Shown here piece after piece: positions 26,338 through 35,151 of a DNA stretch of 64,000 nucleotides. Under the pieces are notes generated by a model that saw nothing but the letters and a program-made list of their open reading frames with translations, did no database searches and was not told the origin of the DNA. Each line of letters starts with the position of its first letter. The first letter of the stretch is position 1. This DNA comes from Microcoleus vaginatus PCC 9802. GTDB lineage: Bacteria; Cyanobacteriota; Cyanobacteriia; Cyanobacteriales; Microcoleaceae. The position numbers and the translations under genes were made by a program. The stretch covers positions 5,531,001 to 5,595,000 of the forward strand of contig CP031740.1 in NCBI GenBank assembly GCA_022701275.1, given 5' to 3'.

Positions 26338-26597
26338 TTTATTTGTTAATTTTTATGGTTGCCGAGAACAGCGGCTAAAGGGTAATGAGGTTTTCATTAC
26401 CCTAATTTATTGGCAGCGAAATCTTTATTTGACACTAAGGTAAGGCCGAGAACTTCAATGTAGGGTGCTGATGGCGCACAGAACTCCTACATACGGCGAG
26501 TCAAAAGATTTGTTGGGTGAACTTGTGTTATGGTGATTTTCAATTGCTTGGATAAAAGCTATTTTAGATTTAATATTTTGGATTTTGGACGGTCAAA

Positions 26598-27374
26598 ATG
26601 AAACTCAGAATCCTCGCTGCGGCAACGCTGCTGAGCGCGATCGCCCCGATCGCTCCTGCACCCGCCGAGAACATCCAACACACGCAACAATTACTAGCCA
26701 CCCGACAGTGCCCCAACTGCGACCTCAGCAGTGCGGGCTTGGTTTTAGCCAACTTAACCGGAGCCAATCTCAAAGGTGCTGACTTGAGGTTGGCTAACCT
26801 CAGCCGAGCCAACCTCACCGGGGCTGACCTCAGCGGTGCCAACCTCAGCGGCACCAGCCTGTTTGGCGTCAACCTGACAGGGGCTAACCTCACCGGTGCG
26901 AACCTCACCGGTGCTGACTTGAGAAGTGCCTATCTCACCGACGCCAATTTGCTCAACGCCAATTTAACTAACGCGCAACTGCTCGGAGTTAGAGGAATGC
27001 CAACCAATATCGGCACCGCTGAAGACTTCTACCGGTTGGGAGTGCTGGAAGCTCAAGCAGGAAACTACAGAAACGCCATTGATTATTACAATCAAGCCCT
27101 GAATCTGAAATCGGATTTAGCAGCCGTTTATTTTGCGCGCAGTATGTCTCGCGCTGACTTGGGAGACTTCGCCGGCGCGACTCTAGACGCCGATCGAGCA
27201 AACAAACTCTTTACAGCTCAAGGAAATCCCCAAGGTCAGGATTTGTCAAAGCAGTTAGCCGAAGCCATTGTTGCACGTCAAAAGCCTACGGAACCCCGCA
27301 CTTCCGGCCGCGGCGACTTTATGAGTCTTCTCGGTTCGATCGGTTCTGTGCTGGTGAAGCTAATGTTGCCTTAA
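26598..27374 (+). CDS. Exported pentapeptide-repeat plus TPR protein
   Basis: A 258-residue protein with three parts. A signal peptide ([20 protein letters not shown], cleaved near APAEN) is followed by a short CPNCDLSS motif. About 18 pentapeptide repeats follow (residues 45-130; [20 protein letters not shown]). A TPR pair completes it ([40 protein letters not shown]). The CxxC before the first repeat ([15 protein letters not shown]) is common in exported cyanobacterial pentapeptide proteins. Likely periplasmic or lumenal; function unknown. Confidence 0.88.
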   Translation: MKLRILAAATLLSAIAPIAPAPAENIQHTQQLLATRQCPNCDLSSAGLVLANLTGANLKGADLRLANLSRANLTGADLSGANLSGTSLFGVNLTGANLTGANLTGADLRSAYLTDANLLNANLTNAQLLGVRGMPTNIGTAEDFYRLGVLEAQAGNYRNAIDYYNQALNLKSDLAAVYFARSMSRADLGDFAGATLDADRANKLFTAQGNPQGQDLSKQLAEAIVARQKPTEPRTSGRGDFMSLLGSIGSVLVKLMLP

Positions 27375-27563
27375 AGAGTTGTGAACGACTTGGGCCTGCT
27401 CCAACGAGTTTTCATGCTGCGCCAACCCAAGCGATGCAGACCGTTTCATACACCCATCTGGCTTTACTAAACCTCTAAAGTATCTAAGGCAGATATACTT
27501 AGCCTAGTCTGGATATATCTGTCTAGGCTAGTTTAACTATTGATAGTAAGGAGGGGTAGTAGT

Positions 27564-28712
27564 ATGAATAGATTTGAAAATATATCAGTAAGGGGTTTTC
27601 GGCGTCTTCAAAATATTGAGCTTGAAATGAGAAATCTCATCGTCATGATTGGTGCAAACGGATCAGGAAAAACTTCTTTTTTAGATGTTCTTTCAATACT
27701 AGCCGCTTCAGCAAGTGGAAATTTACAGAATTTATTGCAACTTAAAGGCGGCTTGAATGAAATTTTGACAAGAGGTAAAGTACAAGAACTGGAAATTGAA
27801 ATTTCAATGCAAGTGCCAGATAAAAAAACTCCTTTGAATTACAGCTTAACATTGTCACCCAAAGGTTTATCCTATGAAGTCAGAGATGAATATTTAACAC
27901 AGCAGAGAAATCCCAACAGGCCTGAACCCTTCAAGTATATTGAATCACAAGGTTTGGATATTAAATATTTTCAAGATGGCAGTGGATTGGTGAGGCCCAA
28001 TTGGGAGCATAATCCTCTTGAAACCTCCCTTTCTCAAGTTCCTAAAATGTATCGCGAACCTGAGGATCTGAGAAAGAGCCTTGCTTCTTGCACCTATTAT
28101 GGAGCACTCGATGTTTCAGAGAAAAGTCCAATCCGTCTACCTCAAGCAATGCGCCCTGCAAAGTTGCCTGGAGCAAGCGGTGAAAACCTCGTTTCCTGTC
28201 TTTATGACCTTCGGGAAACCGATCGTGACCGTTTTGAAATGGTTGAAAATATCATTTCTGCAGCCTTTCCAGATTTCGAGCCGTTAAACTTTCCTCCGGT
28301 TGCCGCAGGAACTATGTCTATGACTTGGACAGATAGGAATTTTCCTCAGCCTTTCTATGTCCATGAGTTATCAGAGGGAACGCTGCGTTTCCTCTGGTTG
28401 GTTGCGCTGCTTCAAAGTCAAACTTTAACAACCGTCACGTTGCTAGATGAACCAGAAGTTAGCCTGCACCCGGAACTCTTAAGACACTTAGTTTATCTAA
28501 TGAGAGAAGCTTCAAAACACACTCAACTGATAGTTGCAACACACTCAGATCGACTCATCAGATTTCTTAAGCCAAGCGAAGTTTTGGTCTGCGACTTGGA
28601 AGAAGGTGAGGCAAAAATGAGGTGGGGTGACACTTTTAATCTGGATAAATGGTTAGAAGATTATAGTCTTGACCAGCTTTGGGCAATGAATATAATGGGT
28701 GGCCGTCCATGA
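27564..28712 (+). CDS. AAA_21-type ATPase (RecF/OLD-like)
   Basis: A 382-residue ABC-class ATPase. Walker A is GANGSGKT, the signature-like segment ELSEGTLRFLWLVALL is present, and Walker B TVTLLDEPEVSLHPELLRHL is followed by the H-loop QLIVATHSDRLI. This is the AAA_15/21 architecture used by OLD, PARIS and related anti-phage systems. An AAGGAGGGG ribosome-binding site eight bases before ATG 27564 makes that the start rather than the TTG at 27540. Its stop overlaps the next start (ATGA), so it is translationally coupled to a DUF4276 gene. The partner is broken by an IS, so the system is probably dead here. Confidence 0.88.
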   Translation: MNRFENISVRGFRRLQNIELEMRNLIVMIGANGSGKTSFLDVLSILAASASGNLQNLLQLKGGLNEILTRGKVQELEIEISMQVPDKKTPLNYSLTLSPKGLSYEVRDEYLTQQRNPNRPEPFKYIESQGLDIKYFQDGSGLVRPNWEHNPLETSLSQVPKMYREPEDLRKSLASCTYYGALDVSEKSPIRLPQAMRPAKLPGASGENLVSCLYDLRETDRDRFEMVENIISAAFPDFEPLNFPPVAAGTMSMTWTDRNFPQPFYVHELSEGTLRFLWLVALLQSQTLTTVTLLDEPEVSLHPELLRHLVYLMREASKHTQLIVATHSDRLIRFLKPSEVLVCDLEEGEAKMRWGDTFNLDKWLEDYSLDQLWAMNIMGGRP

Positions 28713-29005
28713 AAATTGCTATTTTGGTTGAAGGAGCTACTGAAGCGGCATTTAAAAAGAAGCTTCGTGAGTTTTTGGAAAGTCGTTTAGAGCAAAAAAT
28801 GCCCAAACTACACTTTATAACACAAGATGGTCGAATTCCCAAGGAAGGGAAACTCAAGAAAATAGTTGAAAATCTCCTCGATAATGATGGCTATGATGCT
28901 GTAATTGCACTTACAGACGTTTATACCGGACAGCCGGACTTTAAAGATGCCAATGATGCTAAAAATAAAATGATGATATGGGTAGATAAAAACCCAAAAT
29001 TTTAT

Positions 29006-29013
29006 CCTCACAC
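29006..29013. repeat. Target-site duplication, left copy
   Basis: cctcacac, repeated exactly at 30561-30568 on the other side of the IS66 element. Eight bases is the known duplication length for IS66. Confidence 0.9.
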
Positions 29014-30560
29014 GTAAGGATTCAGGTCTAAACTTGAGGGATTAAAGATGGGGTCTGCACAGCCGAGTTAACCATTGCCTTTATAGCCTGGTCAAAAAAA
29101 TCAATTACAGAACGTCTTTGACGACGACAAGTTTGTATAACTGTCAATAAATTGGCAGTATTTTGGAACCGCTCCATCGAGCGGGAACCTCCACTAACTT
29201 TTCTTTTTGTTACTGCTAAACGTAATGTTCGTTCGGCTAAATTATTATCGGGTGGCAGCTCCGGGTGGTCTAAAAAATACCACCACTGATCGAATTTCTT
29301 TTGCAAAGAGCGTAAAACTTTACCAGCTTCCCCTCCGGCTTGCTCCATCCATGAATGAATAGAAGTTTCAACTTTTAGTTTAAACCCTGATGCCCAACTC
29401 AAGAATTCATCACAATTTTGGTTTTGTTGGAATAAAGCGTAGTTTTTAAAGGCTTCATCGAGCAGACTGATAAAGAAGGTCCCAATCTTTTGGTTATTTA
29501 ATCCGGGAAGTTTGATCAGCTTCTTGAAATGACGGCGTAAATGCGCCAGGCATTTCTGTTGTGCTTTCACCGGATAACCATTATAGGCGCTATAGTCATC
29601 AGAACTAAGTACACCTTCGTAGCAAGAACCCAGGATGGATTCTAATTCGGCGCGAGAACGAGTATCAGCCGCATGAAATAGAGCGAATTCGGTATTGGCA
29701 AAAATCCATAACCATTCTTTGATCCCTTTGACTAACCAAGGTGTTTCATCAACATGAATATTTTGCTGGGTTTGCTTGAGCCACTCTTTAAGCCGGTCAA
29801 TACTTGAATTTACTGCACCGTCTATTCGTTCATTTGTGGCTACTAATGTTCCCACCCCGATTTCTACTTTCCCCAATTCCCACAACAGTTCTTGTTGTTT
29901 TTCGTAGGATAAATGTCCGTAATTATTGAGCCATCCCAAACAAGCTTGCAGTCTGATTCCTAGATCTTGTCCTGGTACTATCTCCGCTGACCAGTCTGCT
30001 GTTTGTGTTTCCCCACACTCGCTGCAAATACACGTATATCTTTGATATTCTACTATTTCAATTGGCCTGTCCACTAACTGTGCTACTTGCTGTGTTTCTA
30101 TTTTTATTGGTTTGCTACTGAATTCCTGTTGACCACAGCATCTACATACTTGCGGTCGTAATATCTCAAATCTATCTACTCGACCAAACCCTTTTCTAGT
30201 TTTTCCCGGATGCCCTGGTTGTCCTCCTGGTTTCCGTTTTGGGGTTTGGCTCTCGAATGGTTGAGCAACTGGATAGTTCTCGGTTTTTTTGAGGATGTCT
30301 GCCGATGGGGGTTTTGATGATGTTGTGCTGTCTAAATCTCGGCTGACTTTTAGTTCCTGTATTTTTTTTTCTAGTTCTACTACTCTGGATTTTAATTGCT
30401 CTATAGCCTGTGCCTGCTCAATAATTATCTCTACCAGTTGCGAGGGAGCCAACTGGTTCAATATTTCACTGTCTAGTTTGAGAGGCTGCTCTTTTTTCAT
30501 AATTATAATAATCTCCCTCCTGTATCATCTTTGTCAATACCCCCTGACCTGAATCCTTAC
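29014..30560 (-). mobile_element. IS66-family insertion sequence, complete
   Basis: 1547 bp with perfect 15-bp terminal inverted repeats (gtaaggattcaggtc at 29014-29028 and its complement at 30546-30560), beginning with GTAA as IS66 ends do. The 8-bp target duplication cctcacac flanks it. It carries one large transposase gene and no tnpA/tnpB accessory ORFs, so it is a single-gene member. The perfect ends point to a recent insertion. Confidence 0.95.
29028..30500 (-). CDS. IS66-family transposase (TnpC)
   Basis: A 490-residue intact transposase. It has an N-terminal coiled coil (EIIIEQAQAIEQLKSRVVEL), the linker KPGGQPGHPGKTRKGF, a zinc-binding domain (CRCCGQQ and CICSECGE) and the DDE core: Asp in NIHVDETPW, Asp in VLSSDDYSAYNGY, and the late Glu in LPPDNNLAERTLR. 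The C-terminal segment SGGSRSMERFQNTANLLTVI is typical. The stop codon begins at the inner end of the left inverted repeat. Length and motifs suggest it is active. Confidence 0.96.
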   Translation of the reverse strand: MKKEQPLKLDSEILNQLAPSQLVEIIIEQAQAIEQLKSRVVELEKKIQELKVSRDLDSTTSSKPPSADILKKTENYPVAQPFESQTPKRKPGGQPGHPGKTRKGFGRVDRFEILRPQVCRCCGQQEFSSKPIKIETQQVAQLVDRPIEIVEYQRYTCICSECGETQTADWSAEIVPGQDLGIRLQACLGWLNNYGHLSYEKQQELLWELGKVEIGVGTLVATNERIDGAVNSSIDRLKEWLKQTQQNIHVDETPWLVKGIKEWLWIFANTEFALFHAADTRSRAELESILGSCYEGVLSSDDYSAYNGYPVKAQQKCLAHLRRHFKKLIKLPGLNNQKIGTFFISLLDEAFKNYALFQQNQNCDEFLSWASGFKLKVETSIHSWMEQAGGEAGKVLRSLQKKFDQWWYFLDHPELPPDNNLAERTLRLAVTKRKVSGGSRSMERFQNTANLLTVIQTCRRQRRSVIDFFDQAIKAMVNSAVQTPSLIPQV

Positions 30561-30568
30561 CCTCACAC
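30561..30568. repeat. Target-site duplication, right copy
   Basis: cctcacac, identical to 29006-29013. Confidence 0.9.
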
Positions 30569-30896
30569 AGCATTACATGATTTTGAAGCATGGCTTCTTC
30601 CCTACTGGACAACTATCCAGAAGCTAGCGAAACACAACCGTTCTGCTCCTAGCGGTTTGCCTGAAACAGTGAATCATCAAAAGCCACCTTCCTATTGGAT
30701 TAAGGAGATTTTTAGCTCTGGAAAACGCGGAAAAGACTATAACAAAGTGATTGATGGAATTGCTATTTTGAAAAAAAACGATCTGATGATTGCGATTCAA
30801 GCTTGTCCAGAACTAAAAGCTTTTGTGAATCGAATTATCTCTCTCTGCGATGAAGAGAAAATAATTTCTTGACGTAAAACGCGATCGCTGTTAATT

Positions 30897-30921
30897 ACCC
30901 GAATTCTCAAAGAAGTCGGGT
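30897..30921 (+). terminator. Hairpin after DUF4276 gene
   Basis: acccga pairs with tcgggt around a 13-base loop. A T-rich run (gttgttttttt) follows 13 bases later. A weak candidate terminator. Confidence 0.4.
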
Positions 30922-30954
30922 ATCTGGGTGTGTTGTTTTTTTAGGTTGTTCTAG

Positions 30955-33900
30955 TTAATTCAGGGGAATCTCGATCCAGAACTCTGTACCATGACCGGGT
31001 ACAGAAACACACTTAAGTACGCCTTGGTGTTTCTCAACTACAATTTGGTAACTGATAGACAGTCCTAAACCCGTGCCCCGACCTACGGGTTTAGTAGTAA
31101 AAAATGGATTAAATATGTGAGAGATTAACTCTTTGGGGATGCCGTGACCATTGTCGGCAATGCAAATTCCTACGGTTTTTTCATCGATTAATTCAGTGCG
31201 AATCCGAATGCAAGGGGATGGGAAATCAGGAATCAAACACTCGGTGGTGGCATTTATATCTCCTGACTCGATAGGCCGTATTTGGGAGCTTAAATGTGTC
31301 GGCGCTGCACTTGCCGCTTTAAAGGGAAGATTCATAACTCGCTCTTTTTTTCCCATTTCTAGGGCGTCAAGGGCATTACCGATCAGATTCATAAATACTT
31401 GATTGAGCGAGCTGGCATAGCATTCTACTAAGGGCAAATTGCCGTATTCTTTAATGATTTCTACGGTGTTGTGATCAGAATTGGCTTTGATCCGGTGCTG
31501 CAAAATCAACAGGGTACTGTCAATGCCCTCGTGAATGTCAACGGCTTTTTTCTCGGCTTGATCGCTCCTGGAAAAATTACGCAAAGATACCACTAACTGG
31601 CGGATGCGCTCAACTCCGACTGTCATGGAACCCAAAATTTTTGGCAAATCTTCGGCAAGAAATTCGATGTCGATTGCTTCGGAGCACTCGCTAATTTGTG
31701 GGTTGGGATTTGGGTAGTGCTGGCGGTAGAGTTCCACCAAGCAGAGCAAATCTTTGGTGTATTCGCTGGCGTGGGACAGATTGCCGTAGATAAAGTTAAC
31801 GGGGTTATTGATTTCGTGGGCGACTCCGGCGAGGAGTTGTCCGAGACTGGACATTTTTTCGGTTTGAATCAGTTGGGCTTGGGTATTGTGCAGTTCTGTG
31901 ACTGTTTTAGCTAGCTGTTCGGCTTTTAATCGCTCCGCAGTTGCTGCATTGAGACTTTCTTGATAAAGTTCTGCTTGGTGAATGGCGATCGCAGCTTGAG
32001 CCGCTAAATGTTGCACCAATTCCTGTTCTGCTGTTTGCCAAACTCTCGGCCCCGAACACTCATGGGCAATCAGCAACCCCCACAATTGGGAATCTTTGCC
32101 TCTCATCGGCACAATTAAACTTCCTCTCACCTGCAACTCTTCCAAAAATTCGCGGTGACAGGGTGTTAAATCCTCAGTATAAATATCATTAATTGCTCGC
32201 GCCCGTCCGGCTCGATAAAAGCAGTCTGAGCCTTCGGGAAAGCATTCTTGTGGAGATGTGATACCCAAAATTGACCGCCACTGGCCGCCCACAGCTTCGA
32301 CAACTACCTCGCCCTGTTTGTCTGCTGCAAATCGGTAGATTACCGTGCGATCTGTATCCAACAAAACTCTGACTTCTCGCACAATAGTTTGCAGTATGAT
32401 TTTTAAATCTAAGGTGCTGCGAATCTGGTCTCTAACTCGCGTCAATATTTTGGCAAAGTCCAAGGATTTTTGCAATTGGGCGGTACGTTCTTGAACTTGG
32501 CGCTCCAAGTTGGCATTCAGGGTCTGCACTTCTTTATAAAGAACGTACTGCCCAATTGCCGAACAAAATTGGCTGCCTATAGCTAAAGCTTGCTCAATTT
32601 CTTCGCACTTCCACTCGGGCGACTGACCTTTTTTTATTTCTCGCCAGAGTTCAAAGGATTGTCTGGGAAGGGTTTGTGCAGCGCTGCTGTCAAAGCGCCC
32701 CGCCCACATTTTTTCGGTATCTATTGCATTGCGAAAAATGGTCAAACAGCCGACTACTTGTTGTTTGTAGTGGAGAGGAATTACCAGCAAGCCCCTAATT
32801 TTAGTAGATTGGAAAGCGGGAACTAAAACTCTAAATAGAGGTTCTTTGTATAAGTCGGTAATTATCAAAACGGGAAATTGAGAATTAGTAAAAATTGAAA
32901 ATTTGGGGAGTTCTTCGGTATTTTTGAATCCTTTGGTTAGCCATTCCTGCCAGAGGGGATGAGCTTCGATCGCCTTAACTTTTTCCCAGTTGGGAAGTGT
33001 CGGTTGTTCTCCTGTGGTGAACAGTTCAAAGGTAGCATCACTGTGGGTCGGGGCAATTGGCAATTCTCCTTCAATCTTGGGAGTGGATAACTTTTCACCG
33101 TTGATTTTCGGCGGGTTGAGATAGAGTCTGCCACCGCTGCCGCCCAAAGCGGTGACGGTGGCTTCTAAACCCTGTTGCAGTTGAATGTTGACGTGACCAT
33201 ACAACAGGGCTGCTATGCGGCTCACGGTAGCTTCGCGGGCGGCTTGAGAGCGGGTTTGCTGGAGGAGGAGCGCGTGGGCTATAGCGCTAGACAATTGATC
33301 TGATACGAGCTGAACTACTTCTAAATCTGCTGGTGAAATATTGAGGGGCGCAGAGTGGTGAGACACTAAAAGTCCCCACAGTTCGATGTGAATTTTTTGA
33401 TTATTTCCTGGCTCGTATCGAGTCAGACACGTGGCCGCCTCGCAGATATCTGTTTTGCTGTTTGGCGACGCGATCCTGCGGTGCAAAATCGGCACGACTA
33501 AGGAAGATTGCACTCCCATTGCCATCAGGTAAGCGCTGTGGCAAGGATCGAGCGCTCGGTAGTGCATCTCCTCCTTTACTAAAGGTTGACCGGTGTCTGC
33601 TGCATCGAGGGGACTCAGGACGATCGTCCCTGAGTTAACATCTATTATTGTCCGCTGGCGCAAAGTGACATACATCTGCCTGGCACTCGCGGGAATGTCG
33701 TCTGCTGGAAAGTGCAGTCCTTTCAAGGAAGGGAGATGGTTGTTATTAATTGACTCAGCAACAACTTCTCCACTTCCGTCGGCACTAAACCTGTAAATCA
33801 TAATGCGATCTGTTTTCAAAAAAGACCGCACTTCTGCTACCGTACTGGTTAAAATATCTTCTAATTCTAAAGATTGGCGGATACGTTCAGTTATCCGCCG

Positions 33901-33960
33901 TATCAAAAGTTCTCTGTCTAGTTTATAATGTAATTCTTGCGTATTTTCTGTGAGTTGCAT
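30955..33960 (-). CDS. Multi-GAF histidine kinase
   Basis: About 1001 residues from ATG 33960, chosen because AGGAG lies six bases upstream; an ATG at 34002 would add 14. Three GAF-type regions come first: GAF1 (about 25-230) with DPCHSAYLMAMGVQSSLVVP, a weaker second (about 255-460) and GAF3 (about 505-665) with LTPCHREFLEELQVRGSLIV. Both Cys-His pairs sit where bilin-binding Cys occurs in cyanobacteriochromes and phytochromes. A HisKA domain with AGVAHEINNPVNFIYG and an ATPase domain (N box NLIGNALDAL, G1 ADNGHGIP, G2 GTGLGL) finish the protein. There is no transmembrane segment and no receiver. Probably a soluble sensor, possibly of light, for an unlinked response regulator. Confidence 0.9.
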   Translation of the reverse strand: MQLTENTQELHYKLDRELLIRRITERIRQSLELEDILTSTVAEVRSFLKTDRIMIYRFSADGSGEVVAESINNNHLPSLKGLHFPADDIPASARQMYVTLRQRTIIDVNSGTIVLSPLDAADTGQPLVKEEMHYRALDPCHSAYLMAMGVQSSLVVPILHRRIASPNSKTDICEAATCLTRYEPGNNQKIHIELWGLLVSHHSAPLNISPADLEVVQLVSDQLSSAIAHALLLQQTRSQAAREATVSRIAALLYGHVNIQLQQGLEATVTALGGSGGRLYLNPPKINGEKLSTPKIEGELPIAPTHSDATFELFTTGEQPTLPNWEKVKAIEAHPLWQEWLTKGFKNTEELPKFSIFTNSQFPVLIITDLYKEPLFRVLVPAFQSTKIRGLLVIPLHYKQQVVGCLTIFRNAIDTEKMWAGRFDSSAAQTLPRQSFELWREIKKGQSPEWKCEEIEQALAIGSQFCSAIGQYVLYKEVQTLNANLERQVQERTAQLQKSLDFAKILTRVRDQIRSTLDLKIILQTIVREVRVLLDTDRTVIYRFAADKQGEVVVEAVGGQWRSILGITSPQECFPEGSDCFYRAGRARAINDIYTEDLTPCHREFLEELQVRGSLIVPMRGKDSQLWGLLIAHECSGPRVWQTAEQELVQHLAAQAAIAIHQAELYQESLNAATAERLKAEQLAKTVTELHNTQAQLIQTEKMSSLGQLLAGVAHEINNPVNFIYGNLSHASEYTKDLLCLVELYRQHYPNPNPQISECSEAIDIEFLAEDLPKILGSMTVGVERIRQLVVSLRNFSRSDQAEKKAVDIHEGIDSTLLILQHRIKANSDHNTVEIIKEYGNLPLVECYASSLNQVFMNLIGNALDALEMGKKERVMNLPFKAASAAPTHLSSQIRPIESGDINATTECLIPDFPSPCIRIRTELIDEKTVGICIADNGHGIPKELISHIFNPFFTTKPVGRGTGLGLSISYQIVVEKHQGVLKCVSVPGHGTEFWIEIPLN

Positions 33961-34322
33961 AAATCTCCTTTTGTACTTAATACAATAATAAGAAGTTTTC
34001 ATGTGCTGTTGGAACGTTCAAACTCAAGTACATTACCCGGAATTTTTGACTAAACCGATCTGTACAATTAATCGGTCGCGCACTTGTCAGAGACGACGGT
34101 GTATCGCCTCGGGTGGGCTGGGGTAAGTAAAATCTGAGATCGCGCCAGTTTAATCCTTGCCTTCAACAGGCAGAGCGACTTAAGCAAATAATTATTATTT
34201 TAATGCTCTTATAAATTTCTCGCAATCTTACACTCTCACTATGAGAATTCTTCATTGTTAGAATAACTTGACATTTGTTGTATAACTTCATATAATGATA
34301 ATTAACGAAAGAATTTGAGTTT
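33961..34322. other. Intergenic region
   Basis: About 360 bp between two leftward genes, with the promoter of the GAF kinase. No gene or obvious repeat is seen. Confidence 0.45.
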
Positions 34323-34778
34323 TTATCCGCGCGCAAGGCGCTGACTAATTTCTTGGCGCACGCTCATCAGAATTCTACCCAAATGATTTTGACCGGTTCG
34401 ATCGCAGCCACACCCCCAGTAGTAATCCGTTGGCGAATCCTCGACAATCACTCGATCTCCTGTGGCGAGGAGAATAGCTTGAATGTCTGTATGAGTGAGA
34501 AACTTAGTTAAAACTGCTTCGCGCATAATGGGAATCTTCACCGCTTCCCAATCAGCGCGAATCCGGTGGTTCGGATCGCGACCTAATTTGGCGGCTTCCT
34601 GGGGAGTTGCTACAGCTCGAATCGCCGCCACTAATCTTTCATCAGCGCTGACAAATTTCTGGGCTTGATAGTAATGTTCCACAGTCAACCAATATTGACC
34701 GTGCAGGCTAATGTCGTGTAGTGAAAAATTAGAAAAGCAGCCGTAAGGCTCCTCTACTTTATAAAAATAAATTATCAT
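34323..34778 (-). CDS. NADAR-family N-glycosidase-like protein
   Basis: A 151-residue single-domain protein of the NADAR/YbiA family, which cleaves N-glycosidic bonds in reactive riboflavin-pathway intermediates or, in some members, in ADP-ribosylated guanine. Markers are GCFSNFS, the acidic/Tyr segment WLTVEHYYQAQKF, EAAKLGRD and the C-terminal YYWGCGCDRTGQNHLGRILM. Length and motif set are complete. It stands alone, so the metabolic and the defence-linked roles cannot be told apart from context. Confidence 0.9.
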   Translation of the reverse strand: MIIYFYKVEEPYGCFSNFSLHDISLHGQYWLTVEHYYQAQKFVSADERLVAAIRAVATPQEAAKLGRDPNHRIRADWEAVKIPIMREAVLTKFLTHTDIQAILLATGDRVIVEDSPTDYYWGCGCDRTGQNHLGRILMSVRQEISQRLARG

Positions 34779-35151
34779 TAGATTTGAGATTTTATATTTT
34801 ACAGGATTTAGGTAGAATGTAATTATTCAGGGTGTCGCTGAAGCGCCTTACCGCGTTAGAGTAACGTGTCAAACCACTTTTTTTTGCCTCCCGGGCTATT
34901 TGAGGTTTATTCTATAAGCAGCGCGCGACTTGTATTAAAAAATCCTCGCATCGACTTTATTTAAAATAGCATTTACGCTTTTGAACCCAGTTTCTGGGAA
35001 AAAATCGGGTTGGGTAACGCAAAATCTAGGAATCAACAGGCTTTCTGAGGAATAGTGCGTAATTCCTATTTTTAAATTAACGAGTAAGAATTTGAAATCA
35101 AGAATGAGCAATGGGGATTTAAGAATATTTATTATTCCCTCTTCCTTCATT
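34779..35151. other. Intergenic region
   Basis: About 370 bp, AT-rich near 34920-35140. Only short overlapping ORFs without resemblance to known proteins are present. No hairpin terminator was recognised. Confidence 0.45.

Larger units (their letters stand above)
28709..30872 (+). pseudogene. DUF4276 (TOPRIM-like) gene split by IS66 element
   Basis: Two halves of one gene. The left part 28709-29013 encodes MKIAILVEGATEAAFKKKLR ... IALTDVYTGQPDFKDANDAK ... KNPKFYPHT. The right part 30569-30872 resumes in frame as ALHDFEAWLLPYWTTIQKLA and runs to a stop. Removing the IS and one copy of the 8-bp duplication restores a continuous reading frame of 202 residues, the usual length of DUF4276 proteins, with the family marks VEGxTE, a D-x-Y motif and HDFEAWL. 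DUF4276 proteins sit beside AAA ATPases and look like TOPRIM-type nucleases. The start codon overlaps the ATPase stop. Confidence 0.88.
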
